A stretch of DNA of 64,000 nucleotides from Thecamonas trahens ATCC 50062. Taxonomy: Eukaryota; Apusozoa; Apusomonadida; Apusomonadidae. The notes beneath the pieces were generated by a model that was given only the letters and a program-made list of their open reading frames with translations, searched no databases and was not told the origin of the DNA. The first letter of the stretch is position 1. Each line of letters starts with the position of its first letter. A program made the translations under genes and the position numbers. Shown here in pieces: positions 18,999 to 28,786 of this stretch. The DNA is taken from NCBI RefSeq assembly GCF_000142905.1, contig NW_013657675.1, forward strand, positions 317,122 through 381,121, in the 5' to 3' direction.

Positions 18999-21044
18999 TC
19001 AAAGGCGCACGCCGCCGGAAATGATGTCGGCGTGGAGCTTGGGTGTGAGTGGGACAAAGGTGTTGCCTGAGAGGAAGTAAATGTCGGGGACATATTCGGG
19101 GTCAATGCCTTCGTCGCGGAGCTGGACCTTCTTGTGCTTGTACGTGCCGGTGAGATCCATGGCCGGGAGAAAGCGGAGGAAGAGCGGAACGGCATATGAG
19201 GCGAGGTGCGTGCGGATGTGAGCGGCAAAGCCGGTAAAGTCAAAGGCATCAGGCGAGGCGCCGACAATGGCCACCAGGCCAGCTCGGCCGGAGTACTCGC
19301 CGACGGTCACGCCGTAGACGTTGCACTCGAGCGGGGCCGGATCGGTGAAGCGGGCGCATACCTCAGCAACCTCCGAAGTGGCCACGTTCTCGCCCTTCCA
19401 GCGGAACGTGTCGCCGATGCGGTCAACAAAGTAGACAAAACCTTCGTCGTCGCGCTTGAGCAGGTCGCCTGAGCGGAACCAGGCATCGCCTTGCTTGAAC
19501 ACATCCTTGAGCACCTTTTTCGACGATGCCGTCGATGAAGTGTAGCCCGAGTAGTTGGTCGCGCCCGACTTGAACTTGATGATCTTGGCGATAAACTCGC
19601 CAGCCTCGTCGGTCTCGACCGCGATGCACCTGCCGTCGGGTCCGCGAACCACCTCTTCGGTCATGCGGTCAAATTTGACGATTTGCTGCGGGAGAATGGC
19701 CTGCAGCGGTTGCGAGATGTATCCGATTGAGTTGTCCTTGTCCTCCAGGTTGAGAATGGCGGCCGCGCCCTCAGTGGCGGCGTAGAACTCGAGGATGCGG
19801 TCTACGCCGAACCGGGTCTTGAACTTGGACCACACGTCTGGCCGGAGACCGTTGCCGATGGCCAGGCGGACCGAGTTGTCGGCGTCACGAGGGTGCGCCG
19901 GCGCCGCGAGTAGGTAGCGGCAGAGTTCGCCGATGTACTGCACAATGGTGACGTCGTACTTGACCACGTCGGCTGTGTACCGTGAAGCCGAGAACTTGGA
20001 CCGGAGAACCATCATGGCACCGCCATACAACACCATACCCACGCCAATCATACCGGCGGCAGAGTGGTAGAGCGGGAGGACGGTGTAGACTCGGTCGTCG
20101 GGCGTGACCTTGGCAAAGATCGAGAACGCCGACGCCGCAGTCAGGTAGCGGAAGTGGGTCACGATGGCGGCCTTGGGCAGGCCGGTCGTGCCCGAGGTGT
20201 AGATATAGAGCAGTGGGTCACGCGTCTTGACTCCACGAGCGTACCCACGGCTCTCAGCTGGCACCGGCTTGATCGAGAGGCTTGACCAGCCGATGGCAGA
20301 CGCGCCGTCGACCCGCGCGAGCTCGTCGGCCGCATCGTCGTCAAGGCAGGCGAGCAGAACGTCCGAGTGCAGGCCACGGAGCTCGTCGCGGACAGCGGCG
20401 ACAACGTTGGCAAGTGCAGCATCAAACAGTACGGCCTGCGCGCCCGAGACCGCGATCGAGTGCATCAGCACATCGCCAGTCTGGTTGGTGTTGACCAGCG
20501 CGGCACGGACGCCGACCTTGGCCAGGCCTAGCCAGACGGCAATGTACCGCGGGCGGTTGTAGCCAAACACCGCGACAATGGTGCCAGGCTCGAGGCCGGC
20601 GTCTAGCGCCCAGTGCGCCACCTGGTTGGCGGCGTCGTCCATCTGGCCAAAGGTAAAGTACTCGCCAGAGTCAACATGGGCAAAGGCCGGGGCGCCACGG
20701 CCGCGCCAAGCCACGGTCGACTCCCAGAGCTGATCCACAGTTGTGTTCTTCCGGTCCGCGTTCTTGAGATACAGCTGGATGCGGACTCCACCGACGAGCA
20801 TCCGTACATCGCGCATTCTCAGACCCTTTTTGGAGACAAGGAAAGCAAGGCCAGCAGCAGCGACGCCAGCCAGGACCAGCAGGACCAGCCACAGAGCACA
20901 CACCAGCCACCAGAGCACAGGCCCCAGCACAAGGCCAACAACAAGTCCCGAAACTCCCGGCGAGTGGCGGACCAAGCTCCTCATGCCCTCCTTCACTCGT
21001 CCCACCATGCTCGTTGCGCTCGCTCGGCTCGTTGTTCCTGACAT
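18999..21044 (-). CDS. Very-long-chain acyl-CoA synthetase / fatty acid transport protein (SLC27-like)
   Basis: 681 aa, single exon, ATG at 21044 (MSGTTSRASATSMVGR). A hydrophobic N-terminal segment of roughly 35 residues (LWWLVCALWLVLLVLAG inside it) anchors it in a membrane. The AMP-binding motif is YIYTSGTTGLPKAA (about residues 277-290), followed by EFYAATEGAA. The FATP/ACSVL signature is DTFRWKGENVATSEVAE (about 545-560). It activates long or very long fatty acids to CoA esters using ATP. The stop codon is 14 bp from that of the polyketide synthase, tail-to-tail. It may act in general lipid metabolism; a role in loading or processing a polyketide is inference. Confidence 0.92.
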   Translation of the reverse strand: MSGTTSRASATSMVGRVKEGMRSLVRHSPGVSGLVVGLVLGPVLWWLVCALWLVLLVLAGVAAAGLAFLVSKKGLRMRDVRMLVGGVRIQLYLKNADRKNTTVDQLWESTVAWRGRGAPAFAHVDSGEYFTFGQMDDAANQVAHWALDAGLEPGTIVAVFGYNRPRYIAVWLGLAKVGVRAALVNTNQTGDVLMHSIAVSGAQAVLFDAALANVVAAVRDELRGLHSDVLLACLDDDAADELARVDGASAIGWSSLSIKPVPAESRGYARGVKTRDPLLYIYTSGTTGLPKAAIVTHFRYLTAASAFSIFAKVTPDDRVYTVLPLYHSAAGMIGVGMVLYGGAMMVLRSKFSASRYTADVVKYDVTIVQYIGELCRYLLAAPAHPRDADNSVRLAIGNGLRPDVWSKFKTRFGVDRILEFYAATEGAAAILNLEDKDNSIGYISQPLQAILPQQIVKFDRMTEEVVRGPDGRCIAVETDEAGEFIAKIIKFKSGATNYSGYTSSTASSKKVLKDVFKQGDAWFRSGDLLKRDDEGFVYFVDRIGDTFRWKGENVATSEVAEVCARFTDPAPLECNVYGVTVGEYSGRAGLVAIVGASPDAFDFTGFAAHIRTHLASYAVPLFLRFLPAMDLTGTYKHKKVQLRDEGIDPEYVPDIYFLSGNTFVPLTPKLHADIISGGVRL

Positions 21045-21178
21045 GCGTTTTTTTAGGGGAGACGTGTGGGCAGACTTTGGGCTGCAGGTCCAGCTACCAA
21101 AGCGCACGACCAATGCAGCTCGGTGTCGGCTTTGCCCAGAGTCACTTCCGATGGCTGTTGTGACGGCGGGAGGTCTTA

Positions 21179-22642
21179 CTAGAGCAGGTCGATGGAGAGC
21201 GGTGCTCGAGGGACGTAGGGCGAGTTGGACGACGACGACGATGACAGCGCCGACGCCGGAGACGAGGTCGATGAGGTTGATGGCGAGTCAAAGTCGTCGA
21301 TGGCGTATGTAGGCGACGGCGAGACGGCATCGACAGGAACGGGCAGACTGGTACCTGCTTTGGCTCTGTCGTCCGCACTGGAGAGCGAGGCCTCGAGATC
21401 CGAGATGAGCTCGTCCAGCTCGGCACGGAGCTCGGGATCATTGGCCGGTGACGGCATCCCTGTTGGACTTGTCGCGCCAGACATGCTGTGTGCAAGTGGT
21501 GTTGCCGGAGGCGATGCTTGCAGATCAGGAGACGGCTGAGGTCGGACCGGAGGTGAGTTGGGAAGCGGGCGCGGGTTGGCAAAGGCGCGAAAGAGCCGCT
21601 GCTCGCGAGCGGCAGTCCGCGCGGCGTCGCGCTTGCGTTGCGCAATGGCGGACCGCCGCAGCACCTCGGAGCGCGTCAGTCGCGGCTCAGAGGGCTCTTC
21701 CGTCCGGAGCGTAGCCCGGAGCGTGCGATCCATGTGTTCGGCCCGCCGAGAGGCAGCGGCGGCGGCCTTTAGCTCGCCCAGCTCTGACAAGAGAGCGTCG
21801 ACCACGCCTGGGCGCGATCCAAGCGCGCTCAGCCGGAGCGGGTCTGTCCGTGGCTGTGGCACTGGCTCCGGTGACCGGTTACGACGGACACGTCTCACTC
21901 TCACCTTTGTCCGCACGCTTGTCTGTAAGTTGGCGGCCGACGCGCTGTTCTCCGCCGCAGCCGGCGCCAGGGCTGGCGCGGATGCTGGTTCCGAGCCGTC
22001 GTTCTCAAAGAACAGCGCCGGCGGGCAAAAGGTGTCGGGCAGCGGCGGCGGCGACGGACTGCGCTCCCTCGACGTTGCCTCTGTCTCCTCGGCGAGGTCT
22101 GGTGCAACAGCAGCATCATCGGCGACAGGCTCCGGCGGCGGCGGCGTTGGGCGGGTGGCTGCGACGCGTGCCAAGTGGGCGAGCAGCTGCGGCCCGCGGT
22201 CGAGCAGGCGGACAGCGAGCCCGATCTTGGCAATCTCATTGCCAACGGGGTCGTACATGTAGTACATGCCGCGGACGAGACCGTGGGTAGCGAGCGGTGC
22301 GTCGAGCGGCTGCCTGAGATCGATAGATGCGGCAGCGCAGAGCAGCGGCTTTGACGGATCTGCTACGTCGAGCAAGAGCACCACAAGCGGAGAAGCACGG
22401 AGAACACGGCGAAGCTCGTCCGGAGCCATGGCAAACAAACTCGACTTGCCACGGGAGAAGACAAGGTCGTCGCCGCTCGAGACAGCCGCCGCGCCATTTG
22501 GCGCCATCACCACCAGCGGCTGAAAGTCGCCAAGGACAAACGAGACAGCGGCGGCGCCCAGAGCAGCACGGAGGCCAAACACGGCCTCAACATACACCTC
22601 AAGGGTGTATGCTGTCTCTTGCTTGCTTTCGGCACACGCCAT
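21179..22642 (-). CDS. MAP10-like microtubule-associated protein
   Basis: 487 aa from the ATG at 22642 (MACAESKQETAYTLEVYVE); an in-frame ATG at 22822 would add 60 residues that look non-conserved. The N-terminal 160 residues hold the resemblance: AVSFVLGDFQPLVV, then FSRGKSSLFAMAPDELRRVL, VVLLLDVADP and GNEIAKIGLAVRL. This order resembles the N-terminal domain of vertebrate microtubule-associated protein 10. The rest is low-complexity Pro/Ser/Ala with basic stretches (VRTKVRVRRVRRNR), typical of microtubule-binding tails. The family is linked to cytokinesis and microtubule stability. Orthology is proposed from recalled family patterns and should be treated as moderate. Confidence 0.55.
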   Translation of the reverse strand: MACAESKQETAYTLEVYVEAVFGLRAALGAAAVSFVLGDFQPLVVMAPNGAAAVSSGDDLVFSRGKSSLFAMAPDELRRVLRASPLVVLLLDVADPSKPLLCAAASIDLRQPLDAPLATHGLVRGMYYMYDPVGNEIAKIGLAVRLLDRGPQLLAHLARVAATRPTPPPPEPVADDAAVAPDLAEETEATSRERSPSPPPLPDTFCPPALFFENDGSEPASAPALAPAAAENSASAANLQTSVRTKVRVRRVRRNRSPEPVPQPRTDPLRLSALGSRPGVVDALLSELGELKAAAAASRRAEHMDRTLRATLRTEEPSEPRLTRSEVLRRSAIAQRKRDAARTAAREQRLFRAFANPRPLPNSPPVRPQPSPDLQASPPATPLAHSMSGATSPTGMPSPANDPELRAELDELISDLEASLSSADDRAKAGTSLPVPVDAVSPSPTYAIDDFDSPSTSSTSSPASALSSSSSSNSPYVPRAPLSIDLL

Positions 22643-22997
22643 GCTCGAGGCCGAGTCGCGTGTGGTGTAGTGTGTGGCGTGCGTGGTGGACAGTTGCGGC
22701 GCGCGCTGACACCGCCGCGGCAGCTGCCAGGCCAGGGCAAGCTGGTGTGATGCCGATCTCACACGCTGACGAGCTCGTGCACACCGGGCGTAGCTATCGT
22801 GGTGGCGTCGACAAGAAGCCATGCTGTCAGACGCTAGCTACCTGTTTATGACTGGTATCGTCCTCTGCTGTCCATGATGGGGGGACTACGCCCATGGCAG
22901 CTGGGGCTGCAACGTTGTGCCGATCGGGCTGGTGATCAGGTAGGTGATGAGACTGGTGTTCGGCTGGCTTGGATCGCCGGCTCGCAATGACAAACCA
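22643..22997. other. Intergenic between MAP10-like and A20 zinc-finger genes
   Basis: 355 bp, both neighbours on the minus strand. Bases 22643-22822 remain open in the MAP10-like frame and could be an N-terminal extension. The rest shows no gene, repeat or RNA signature. Confidence 0.4.
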
Positions 22998-23525
22998 TCA
23001 GTACCAGAATGTCGAAGAATGATCTGGAGGAGCCCAGTCTCGGCGATGGGGATCGTGGGCCTCGTGGGGGTAGAAGTACCCGGTGACGCCTGGCCACGGC
23101 GGACGGGTATTTTCTGAGCTAGCGAGTTCGTCGAGACTGTGCAGATCGGAGACTCGCGAGTAGATGACGTGGCCGAGCATATACTTGCGCTCATGGTCGT
23201 CATCGGCAACGGCAGCCTCGACCAGCCGGGCGAGAGCCAGGCCCTGCGACGGGGAGAAGACCAGATCCTCGACCATCGGCCAGAGCAGCGTGGGCGTGAT
23301 CGAGTCCATGGCGTGTATGGCGTCACCGAGAGCCTCAAAGGCAGCTTGATCCACGTTCTCACGCGCCCTCACAGCAGCCCACGCAGCAGCTTTGGCCGCC
23401 TTCTCGGCCTTTTCCAACGAGCCGAGCTCACGACCCTTGGCCACATCCTGTGCACACTTTGAGCAATACGGCGAGTCGCCACCGGCATAGAACCCGCACC
23501 CACCCTTGCACTGTTGAGCAGACAT
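22998..23525 (-). CDS. Small A20-type zinc finger protein
   Basis: 175 aa, ATG at 23525. The N-terminus has a finger of the form C-x3-C-x10-C-x2-C (Cys6, Cys10, Cys21, Cys24 in CKGGCGFYAGGDSPYCSKC), with the CGFY core typical of A20 fingers that bind ubiquitin. A helical Lys/Ala segment follows (EKAEKAAKAAAWAAVRARENV). The remainder, to RDWAPPDHSSTFWY, is unrecognised. There is no AN1 finger, so this is not a standard A20/AN1 stress protein. A role in ubiquitin signalling is inference. Confidence 0.65.
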   Translation of the reverse strand: MSAQQCKGGCGFYAGGDSPYCSKCAQDVAKGRELGSLEKAEKAAKAAAWAAVRARENVDQAAFEALGDAIHAMDSITPTLLWPMVEDLVFSPSQGLALARLVEAAVADDDHERKYMLGHVIYSRVSDLHSLDELASSENTRPPWPGVTGYFYPHEAHDPHRRDWAPPDHSSTFWY

Positions 23526-23803
23526 TGATGTGTGAAGCAATGTGTGCGGTGTTGTGAATGTCAGTGAGTGTGTCTGTGTACGATGTGTGCCGGGTGGACA
23601 ACACAGTTCTTCCATTCATTTCCATGCCTTCCACTGCCGGCGAGCGAGCGGCAGTTCAAGGTATCCTCCGCGCCTCGCATCGAAGCGTCCGGCGCCATTG
23701 CTCTCGTTCTCCTCTCCAACAACTCCTCGCTGCCAAACTCTGCGGATAGCGGTCAGCTTGGCTTCCGAGGATGAGGCCCGTGATCGGGGCCAGACGAGCT
23801 CGC

Positions 23804-24733
23804 TCAGTCCAGATCATCCATGTCTTCGACATCACCGGCGGTGGCAGCAGTAGACTCGGTAGAAGGCGGATGTTGCGAGGCAGCGGCGGCGTACGAGCCG
23901 TCGAGGAGCGAGGCACGGCCGTTAGGCGTCTGAGCCAGGATCTTGATGCGGTTGATCTCGTCGAGCGAGTCGACGTTGGCAAGGATGGCGGCGATGGCGG
24001 CCCGTTCATCAGAGGACATGGCCGACGTCGCATCCTTGCTGGGAGCGGCGGCACCCGCTGACGACGGCAAGGCCGCGAGCGGGTCGAATGTCTTGTGCGC
24101 CGCAGCCTCGCCGGGCTTGCCAAACTCGTCGATGGCAGCCAGACGCTCGGCGCGCTTAACCTTGACAAAGTCGATGACCTGCAGCCGCGGGCAAAGATGC
24201 AGCAGGTACAGCCGCATCTTGGGGTTGCGGGCCACCGGGTTACCCACCAGGGAGATGCGACGCAGCGAGGCCGCCAGCTCTGCCAGCGGGTTGAGGGCGT
24301 CGAGCGAGCCGATGACATTGTGGGAGAGGACCAGCGAGCGGAGAGCCGGGAGGGCAGCGCCAAGGCCCGAGTCGACCGAGCCAATGCGGTTGCTTGCCAG
24401 CAGCAGCATGCTCAGCTTGCGCAGCCTTGGAAAACCACCCAGGACCCGAATATGGTTGCCTGAGAGGTCAATGGCCTCATACCCGTCCCGTGTGGCGCCA
24501 AGGTTCTCAATGGCCGCCAGATTGTTTTCTGCCATTGCCTCTCGGCCCCGCCCAGACGTCAGTCTTCCCTCTCCGCTTCTCCACAGCGCCCACTACAGGG
24601 CCAACCTCACACCTAACCACCTCCTCACACTCGCTCTTGCTTGGTACTTACCCCGGAGGTCAAGCTCAAGAAGCCCGCATGGGTTGAGGTAGTGTAGCGC
24701 AGTCGCTACCGTGTCGGCGGTGAGGCGCGACAT
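23804..24733 (-). CDS. SNRPA1: U2 snRNP protein A' (U2A')
   Basis: Leucine-rich-repeat protein that binds U2 snRNA stem-loop IV together with U2B''. Exon 1 (24733-24652) encodes MSRLTADTVATALHYLNPCG and ends in LELDLR. The intron 24651-24529 runs gtaagt..ggcag. Exon 2 (24528-23804) begins so that the splice gives ELDLR-ENNLAAIENLGA; spacing matches the family exactly. LRR blocks are YEAIDLSGNHIRVL, LSMLLLASNRIGSV and LRSLVLSHNVIGSL, and the cap motif is RLQVIDFVKVKRAER. Total 268 aa, near the usual length. The C-terminal tail is acidic (EDMDDLD). An ATG inside the intron end (24535) gives a longer open frame but lacks exon 1. Confidence 0.94.
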
Positions 24734-24848
24734 GATTGAGTCGAGTGACCAACGCCAATGGTCCGCTTCCTCGCCCTCGCCCTCCTCGCCCTCCCGTGGC
24801 AAAGTCCACGCATCGTTCAATACATGCTATCTCCATCGCACACTCCAG

Positions 24849-26186
24849 CTACAGTATCACGGCCTCGATGGCATCGGGTGCAGCAAGTGCAGGTGGCGAG
24901 GTTGGCGAAGCTACCCGTGGAGTAGACGGGCCAGAGCCCGGGAGCCGGTTGACGGCTACCACCTCGACCGATTGGACGTAGTGCTCAAAAGCCAGGACAG
25001 CCTCCTCGAGATCGCTGACGCCGACAAAGTCACTGACAAACGTGGCAACGACGCGAAACTTGACGACCCCGTAGGCGACCGGCTCAAACGAAGACATGCC
25101 CCATACCAGCGACGGCATGGCAATGAGCCGCACGGCGTTCTCCAGAAGGCCGAGATCAGTCTTGACCGTCCGCGGCTTGATGTCGAGCACGCAGGTGAAC
25201 CGCGCGTTTGGCTCGTAGTAGCTGGTGGTCGGCTCCGCCACAGGTGAGACCAGCCGGTCCACTGAAAAGTATGGCGTGTCAAACTCGAGCTCATCGTCGG
25301 TCACTACCTCCATCACACCGTCTGACGACGAGAGTTCGTTCGGTCGCGCACAGTACACATCGCCGGCGTCGTCATATCCGCCCAGTGATGCTGCTGCCTC
25401 ATACCCGTCGTAGATGTGAGACGCTGACGCCGACGCCGATGCCGACGCCGACGCCGACGCCCATGACGACACCGTCCCACCAGCTGAGAAGGTGCGCCGG
25501 TGCCGCAGTTTCTCGGTCTCGGCCTCGCTACGCCCGCCACTTGCACCGCCGGCCGGCGACGGCGCGGAGCTCGGCGGCGCATCAGGGGTGAACACTCGCC
25601 CGCTCGTCTCTGGCCGCGTGAACGAAGACCGCAGCTCAGCGTGGACAGAGTCAAAGACGTCCGAAGCCAACGAGCCGAGCGTCCGCCGCGCAAACTCGAG
25701 CTTGGCCCGCACCGACGTCCGCAGGAACGTGTTGACCGCCTCCTCGTTGCCACCGCCCTCGACATTGGCACCTAGACCTGAGCTAGAGCCGCCGGATCCA
25801 CTCGCACTCGCACTTGCGCCTACAAGTGGCGCGCAGAGCCGCACCGGTTCGGAAATCGTGCGATGCAGCGGAGTCCTCTCCGTCCCGCCGCTGGGGCCGA
25901 CCGGTGCGTCGTCGCCGAGCTCGCCGTCTCCGTTTGGCCAAAAGTATCGCCGCATCGGACTGATCAAGTTGGTGACCCGCTTGTACAGCGGCGAGGGCAT
26001 TGAGTCTGAGCCTGACGCCGTGGTCGACGCCGTGAGCGCCGACGGCGAGCAGGGCTCTGCTGCCGCCGCTGCGGCGGCTGCCACTGCCCGTGCGTGCGGA
26101 TCCGGCTCCGACTCGGTCCGTCGGTGCCGGCCTGGACTGAGTGGTACGGAACTGGTTGCAGCGGCCGGCGAGAACACTACGGTCAT
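24849..26186 (-). CDS. Orphan protein, 445 aa, low complexity with conserved-looking C-terminus
   Basis: I do not recognise this protein. The ATG at 26186 gives MTVVFSPAAATSS. The N-terminal 270 residues are rich in Ser, Ala, Gly and Pro, with predicted phosphosites such as RHRRTESEP, LHRTISEP and RHRRTFSAGG, which resemble basophilic kinase sites. One helical stretch (FLRTSVRAKLEFARRTLGS) may be structured. The last 130 residues (from YFSVDRLVSPVAEPT) look globular, with beta-like alternation (VAYGVVKFRVVATFVSDF). A Ser-Ala repeat derives from a hexamer tandem repeat (25423-25461). It lies 89 bp downstream of the MAP3K gene on the same strand. Confidence 0.6.
   Translation of the reverse strand: MTVVFSPAAATSSVPLSPGRHRRTESEPDPHARAVAAAAAAAAEPCSPSALTASTTASGSDSMPSPLYKRVTNLISPMRRYFWPNGDGELGDDAPVGPSGGTERTPLHRTISEPVRLCAPLVGASASASGSGGSSSGLGANVEGGGNEEAVNTFLRTSVRAKLEFARRTLGSLASDVFDSVHAELRSSFTRPETSGRVFTPDAPPSSAPSPAGGASGGRSEAETEKLRHRRTFSAGGTVSSWASASASASASASASHIYDGYEAAASLGGYDDAGDVYCARPNELSSSDGVMEVVTDDELEFDTPYFSVDRLVSPVAEPTTSYYEPNARFTCVLDIKPRTVKTDLGLLENAVRLIAMPSLVWGMSSFEPVAYGVVKFRVVATFVSDFVGVSDLEEAVLAFEHYVQSVEVVAVNRLPGSGPSTPRVASPTSPPALAAPDAIEAVIL
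25423..25461. repeat. GACGCC hexamer tandem repeat
   Basis: About six and a half copies of gacgcc (with one gatgcc), translated on the minus strand as an alternating Ala-Ser run (ASASASASASAS). It lies inside the orphan coding region at 24849-26186. Confidence 0.85.
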
Positions 26187-26275
26187 GCCCGAGCTCTCGC
26201 CATCATCGCCTGAGAGCTCCGAGAGTGTGTCGTTGACACGGTAGGCCGACGGGAGTGGCGGGCCTGACGTCAGTG

Positions 26276-27997
26276 TCAGCGTCCCGCTGTCTCGACCGTC
26301 GAGTACAGCTGTGAGTCTCCCAGTGAGGACTCGTCCTCAGCAGACGAGGACGCGCCGGAAGAGCAAAGCGTGGCGGTGTGCGAGGTCGAGACCAGCGACC
26401 GCGGCGATGGAACCGAGACAGAGAACGAGATGGTCTCCGAGCGCGAGCCCGGTGACAGGCCAGAGCTACAAAAGGGAGCACCATTGCCCTCGGTGTCGGC
26501 GTCAGCGTCGGCGTCGGCCACCCACAGCAGGTCGCCGGTCGAGGCCAGTCGCGGCGTTGTTCGCTTGCCAACCAGCGGCACGGCGACATCAACGACAAAG
26601 GCCAGCGACTGGGCCTCGCGCGCCGTCGGCCGCGCTGACGGATCAAACATCAGGCACGCGTCTAGAAAGGCCTTGCATTCGGGCGAGATACCTGTAGGCA
26701 GCGGCGGGCTCTCGCAGTCCTCGCACACCCGCTTAAGAAGCAGAGCACGGTGGTGGAGATGGGCCCACGGCGGCATGCCCTGGATCATCTCGATGACCGT
26801 ACAGCCGACCGACCACATGTCTGCCGACGTGAATGCGCCCTCCTGCTTGAGGATCTCGGGTGCCATCCAGTACGGCGTGCCCTTGAGCGACCGTGCGCCG
26901 TCTTCGGCCTCCTCCAGCAACTTGGACGCGCCAAAGTCGGCGAGCTTGACCACGCCGTCCTTATCGACCAGGATGTTGGCTCCCTTGATGTCGCGGTGCA
27001 GGATCGAGTGCGAGTGCAGGTACTCGAGGCCGATGAGGATCTGCTTGGTGTACTTGCGGACAAGCGGCTCCGCCAGCGAGCCAAACCGCGTGAGCAGCGC
27101 CTTGATCGAACCACCGGACATGTACTCCATAAGGATGTAGATGGCCGAGTCGGGCTGAGAGACCTCGGCACCCAGATACCGCACAATGTGCGGGTTGCGC
27201 AGCCGGCGCATGATGTTGACCTCCTCGCGCAAGGCCTGCAGCCGCGCCAGCGCCCGCGAGTCGCACATTGAGTGCTCCACCTTTTTCACAGCAACAATTC
27301 GTCCGTCATCGGTGAGCCCGAGATACACGGAGCCGAACGAGCCCTTGCCCAGCATCTTCGTGCCAATCTTCCACCCAAAGTTCGGGTTGAGCGGCACAAT
27401 TGCGCGGCCGTCAGACTCGGACTCTTCGGGCAGCGTGCCGTGACTCACCATCGGCGCCGCACCCTCGCCCGAAGGCAGCGACCAGGTCTCTGACGAGACA
27501 ATGCCTGGCGCGCTCGCAGGCTCGGGCACATCCACGCCCAGCATCTGGACGGAGCGGCGGGTGGCAATCGAGAGTGTCGACGAAGCTGTCGCCTGCTGCG
27601 CTTCCTCTGCCGCCGCCGCCCACGCCCATGGCGATGGCGGCACCCGCGCCCCGAACCCCGCCGGGAGCTCCAGAACCAGGTTTAGGATCTTGGACAGCTC
27701 GCGCTGGGCGGCATCATGCAGCGCCGCATCGAGTGCCTCCTGTGACGAGAGCAGAATCAGATCGCCGTCGCCGTCATAATACCGCACCCGCATCGGCGCC
27801 ACTCCGTACTCGGTCACCAGCGCGGCGCCCAGCTCGGCCATGCCCAGCCGGCCACCGGCCACGAGCGGAAGTACCAGCCGTCGGATGTCATCTGCATCGG
27901 CCACAAAGCACTTGAACGTCACTGTAGCAGCCTCTGGCGAAGTTATACCACCCGTTATCTCTCCACTGTTCTTGCCTGCACCAGCATCGGCCGCCAT
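26276..27997 (-). CDS. PB1-domain MAP3K-like serine/threonine kinase
   Basis: 573 aa, ATG at 27997 (MAADAGAGKNSGEITGG). An N-terminal PB1 domain (about residues 20-110) includes the acidic cluster YYDGDGDLILLSS. The kinase domain (about 215-480) has the glycine loop LGKGSFGSVYLG, Lys238 in VAVKKVEH, the catalytic loop LHRDIKGANIL with Asp336, DFGASKL and GTPYWMAPE. HRDIKGANIL with GTPYWMAPE is typical of the STE11/MEKK group, and PB1 plus MAP3K resembles MEKK2/3. It probably phosphorylates a MAP2K. The C-terminal tail is Ser-rich and low complexity. All catalytic residues are intact. No introns. Confidence 0.9.
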   Translation of the reverse strand: MAADAGAGKNSGEITGGITSPEAATVTFKCFVADADDIRRLVLPLVAGGRLGMAELGAALVTEYGVAPMRVRYYDGDGDLILLSSQEALDAALHDAAQRELSKILNLVLELPAGFGARVPPSPWAWAAAAEEAQQATASSTLSIATRRSVQMLGVDVPEPASAPGIVSSETWSLPSGEGAAPMVSHGTLPEESESDGRAIVPLNPNFGWKIGTKMLGKGSFGSVYLGLTDDGRIVAVKKVEHSMCDSRALARLQALREEVNIMRRLRNPHIVRYLGAEVSQPDSAIYILMEYMSGGSIKALLTRFGSLAEPLVRKYTKQILIGLEYLHSHSILHRDIKGANILVDKDGVVKLADFGASKLLEEAEDGARSLKGTPYWMAPEILKQEGAFTSADMWSVGCTVIEMIQGMPPWAHLHHRALLLKRVCEDCESPPLPTGISPECKAFLDACLMFDPSARPTAREAQSLAFVVDVAVPLVGKRTTPRLASTGDLLWVADADADADTEGNGAPFCSSGLSPGSRSETISFSVSVPSPRSLVSTSHTATLCSSGASSSAEDESSLGDSQLYSTVETAGR

Positions 27998-28786
27998 GCT
28001 GCCGCGGCTTGCCAAGCTCGCCACCTCTGTCGCCTGCTTGTTGGTCTTCTTCTGCTTGGTCGCCTCTGCTTGGGGTCACCAGGCCCAGGGCCTCACCAGC
28101 ACGTCGTCCAACTTCCACACGACGTAACCGTGTAGGCGTGTGGGCGTGTGAGTGCACGTGTGGTTAGGTGTGAGTGTGGGGAGAGGTAAGGGGGAGGGGG
28201 GGAGGGCGAGGATAGGGGAAGGGGTGGGGGACGGGCTTGATCGGTGCGGTGGAGGCTGTGGCCGAAAGGGAAGGACGGGGGGGGGGGGGGGGGGGCTTGG
28301 AGTGGCTTGCCGTTCTGGGTGGAGGGATGATCGGGGCAGGGGAAGAGGGAGATCAGCTGAGTAAAGGGGGGGGGGGGGGGGGGGTGATATCGGTAGGGAA
28401 TGGCTATGGGAGGCGCTGTCTTGGTGGTGGTGGTGGTGGTGGTAATGATGATGACCTCAGGGGGACTGTGAGCCGCCTACAGCCAATTGCAGCAGCTTTA
28501 CTGAGCAGTATCGCAGTCGTAGGTAAGGAGCAGCAGATCAGGGCCACCGACTCGCGTAAGGCAAGGCGCACATTTGATACATATATATATATGTATATAT
28601 CACATCCTTCCCCCCTTCCCCCTCCCTTCCCTTCCCAAACCTGCCATATCTACAGCCATCGCCATCGCACCGCTTTCTACTGATATTGAGCACTTGGGCC
28701 TCTGCTCAGCCACAGCCACGGTCACGGGCACGACTTGGCCATGCCACACCACCTCTCGCCCCCTCCCCCTCCCCCCCCCTTCCCTC
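27998..28786. other. Divergent intergenic region, G-tracts and TA repeat
   Basis: 789 bp between the MAP3K gene (minus) and the predicted myristoylated orphan (plus). It contains two long G-runs (28277-28295 and 28366-28384), a TGG/TGA triplet run (about 28425-28455), and a TA-rich element (28579-28600) about 190 bp before the orphan's ATG that could act in its promoter. C-rich tracts precede the ATG. No RNA gene was seen. Confidence 0.6.
28277..28384. repeat. Paired poly-G tracts
   Basis: Two homopolymer G runs of about 19 bases each (28277-28295 and 28366-28384), separated by 70 bp. Lengths of such runs are unreliable in assemblies. Confidence 0.8.

Noticed and set aside
27996-28127. 43-codon plus-strand frame starting MLPRLAKLATSVACLLVFFC, resembling a signal peptide
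   Set aside because: It overlaps the MAP3K start codon antisense, is very short and has no mature part. A secreted peptide gene cannot be excluded, but nothing else supports it.
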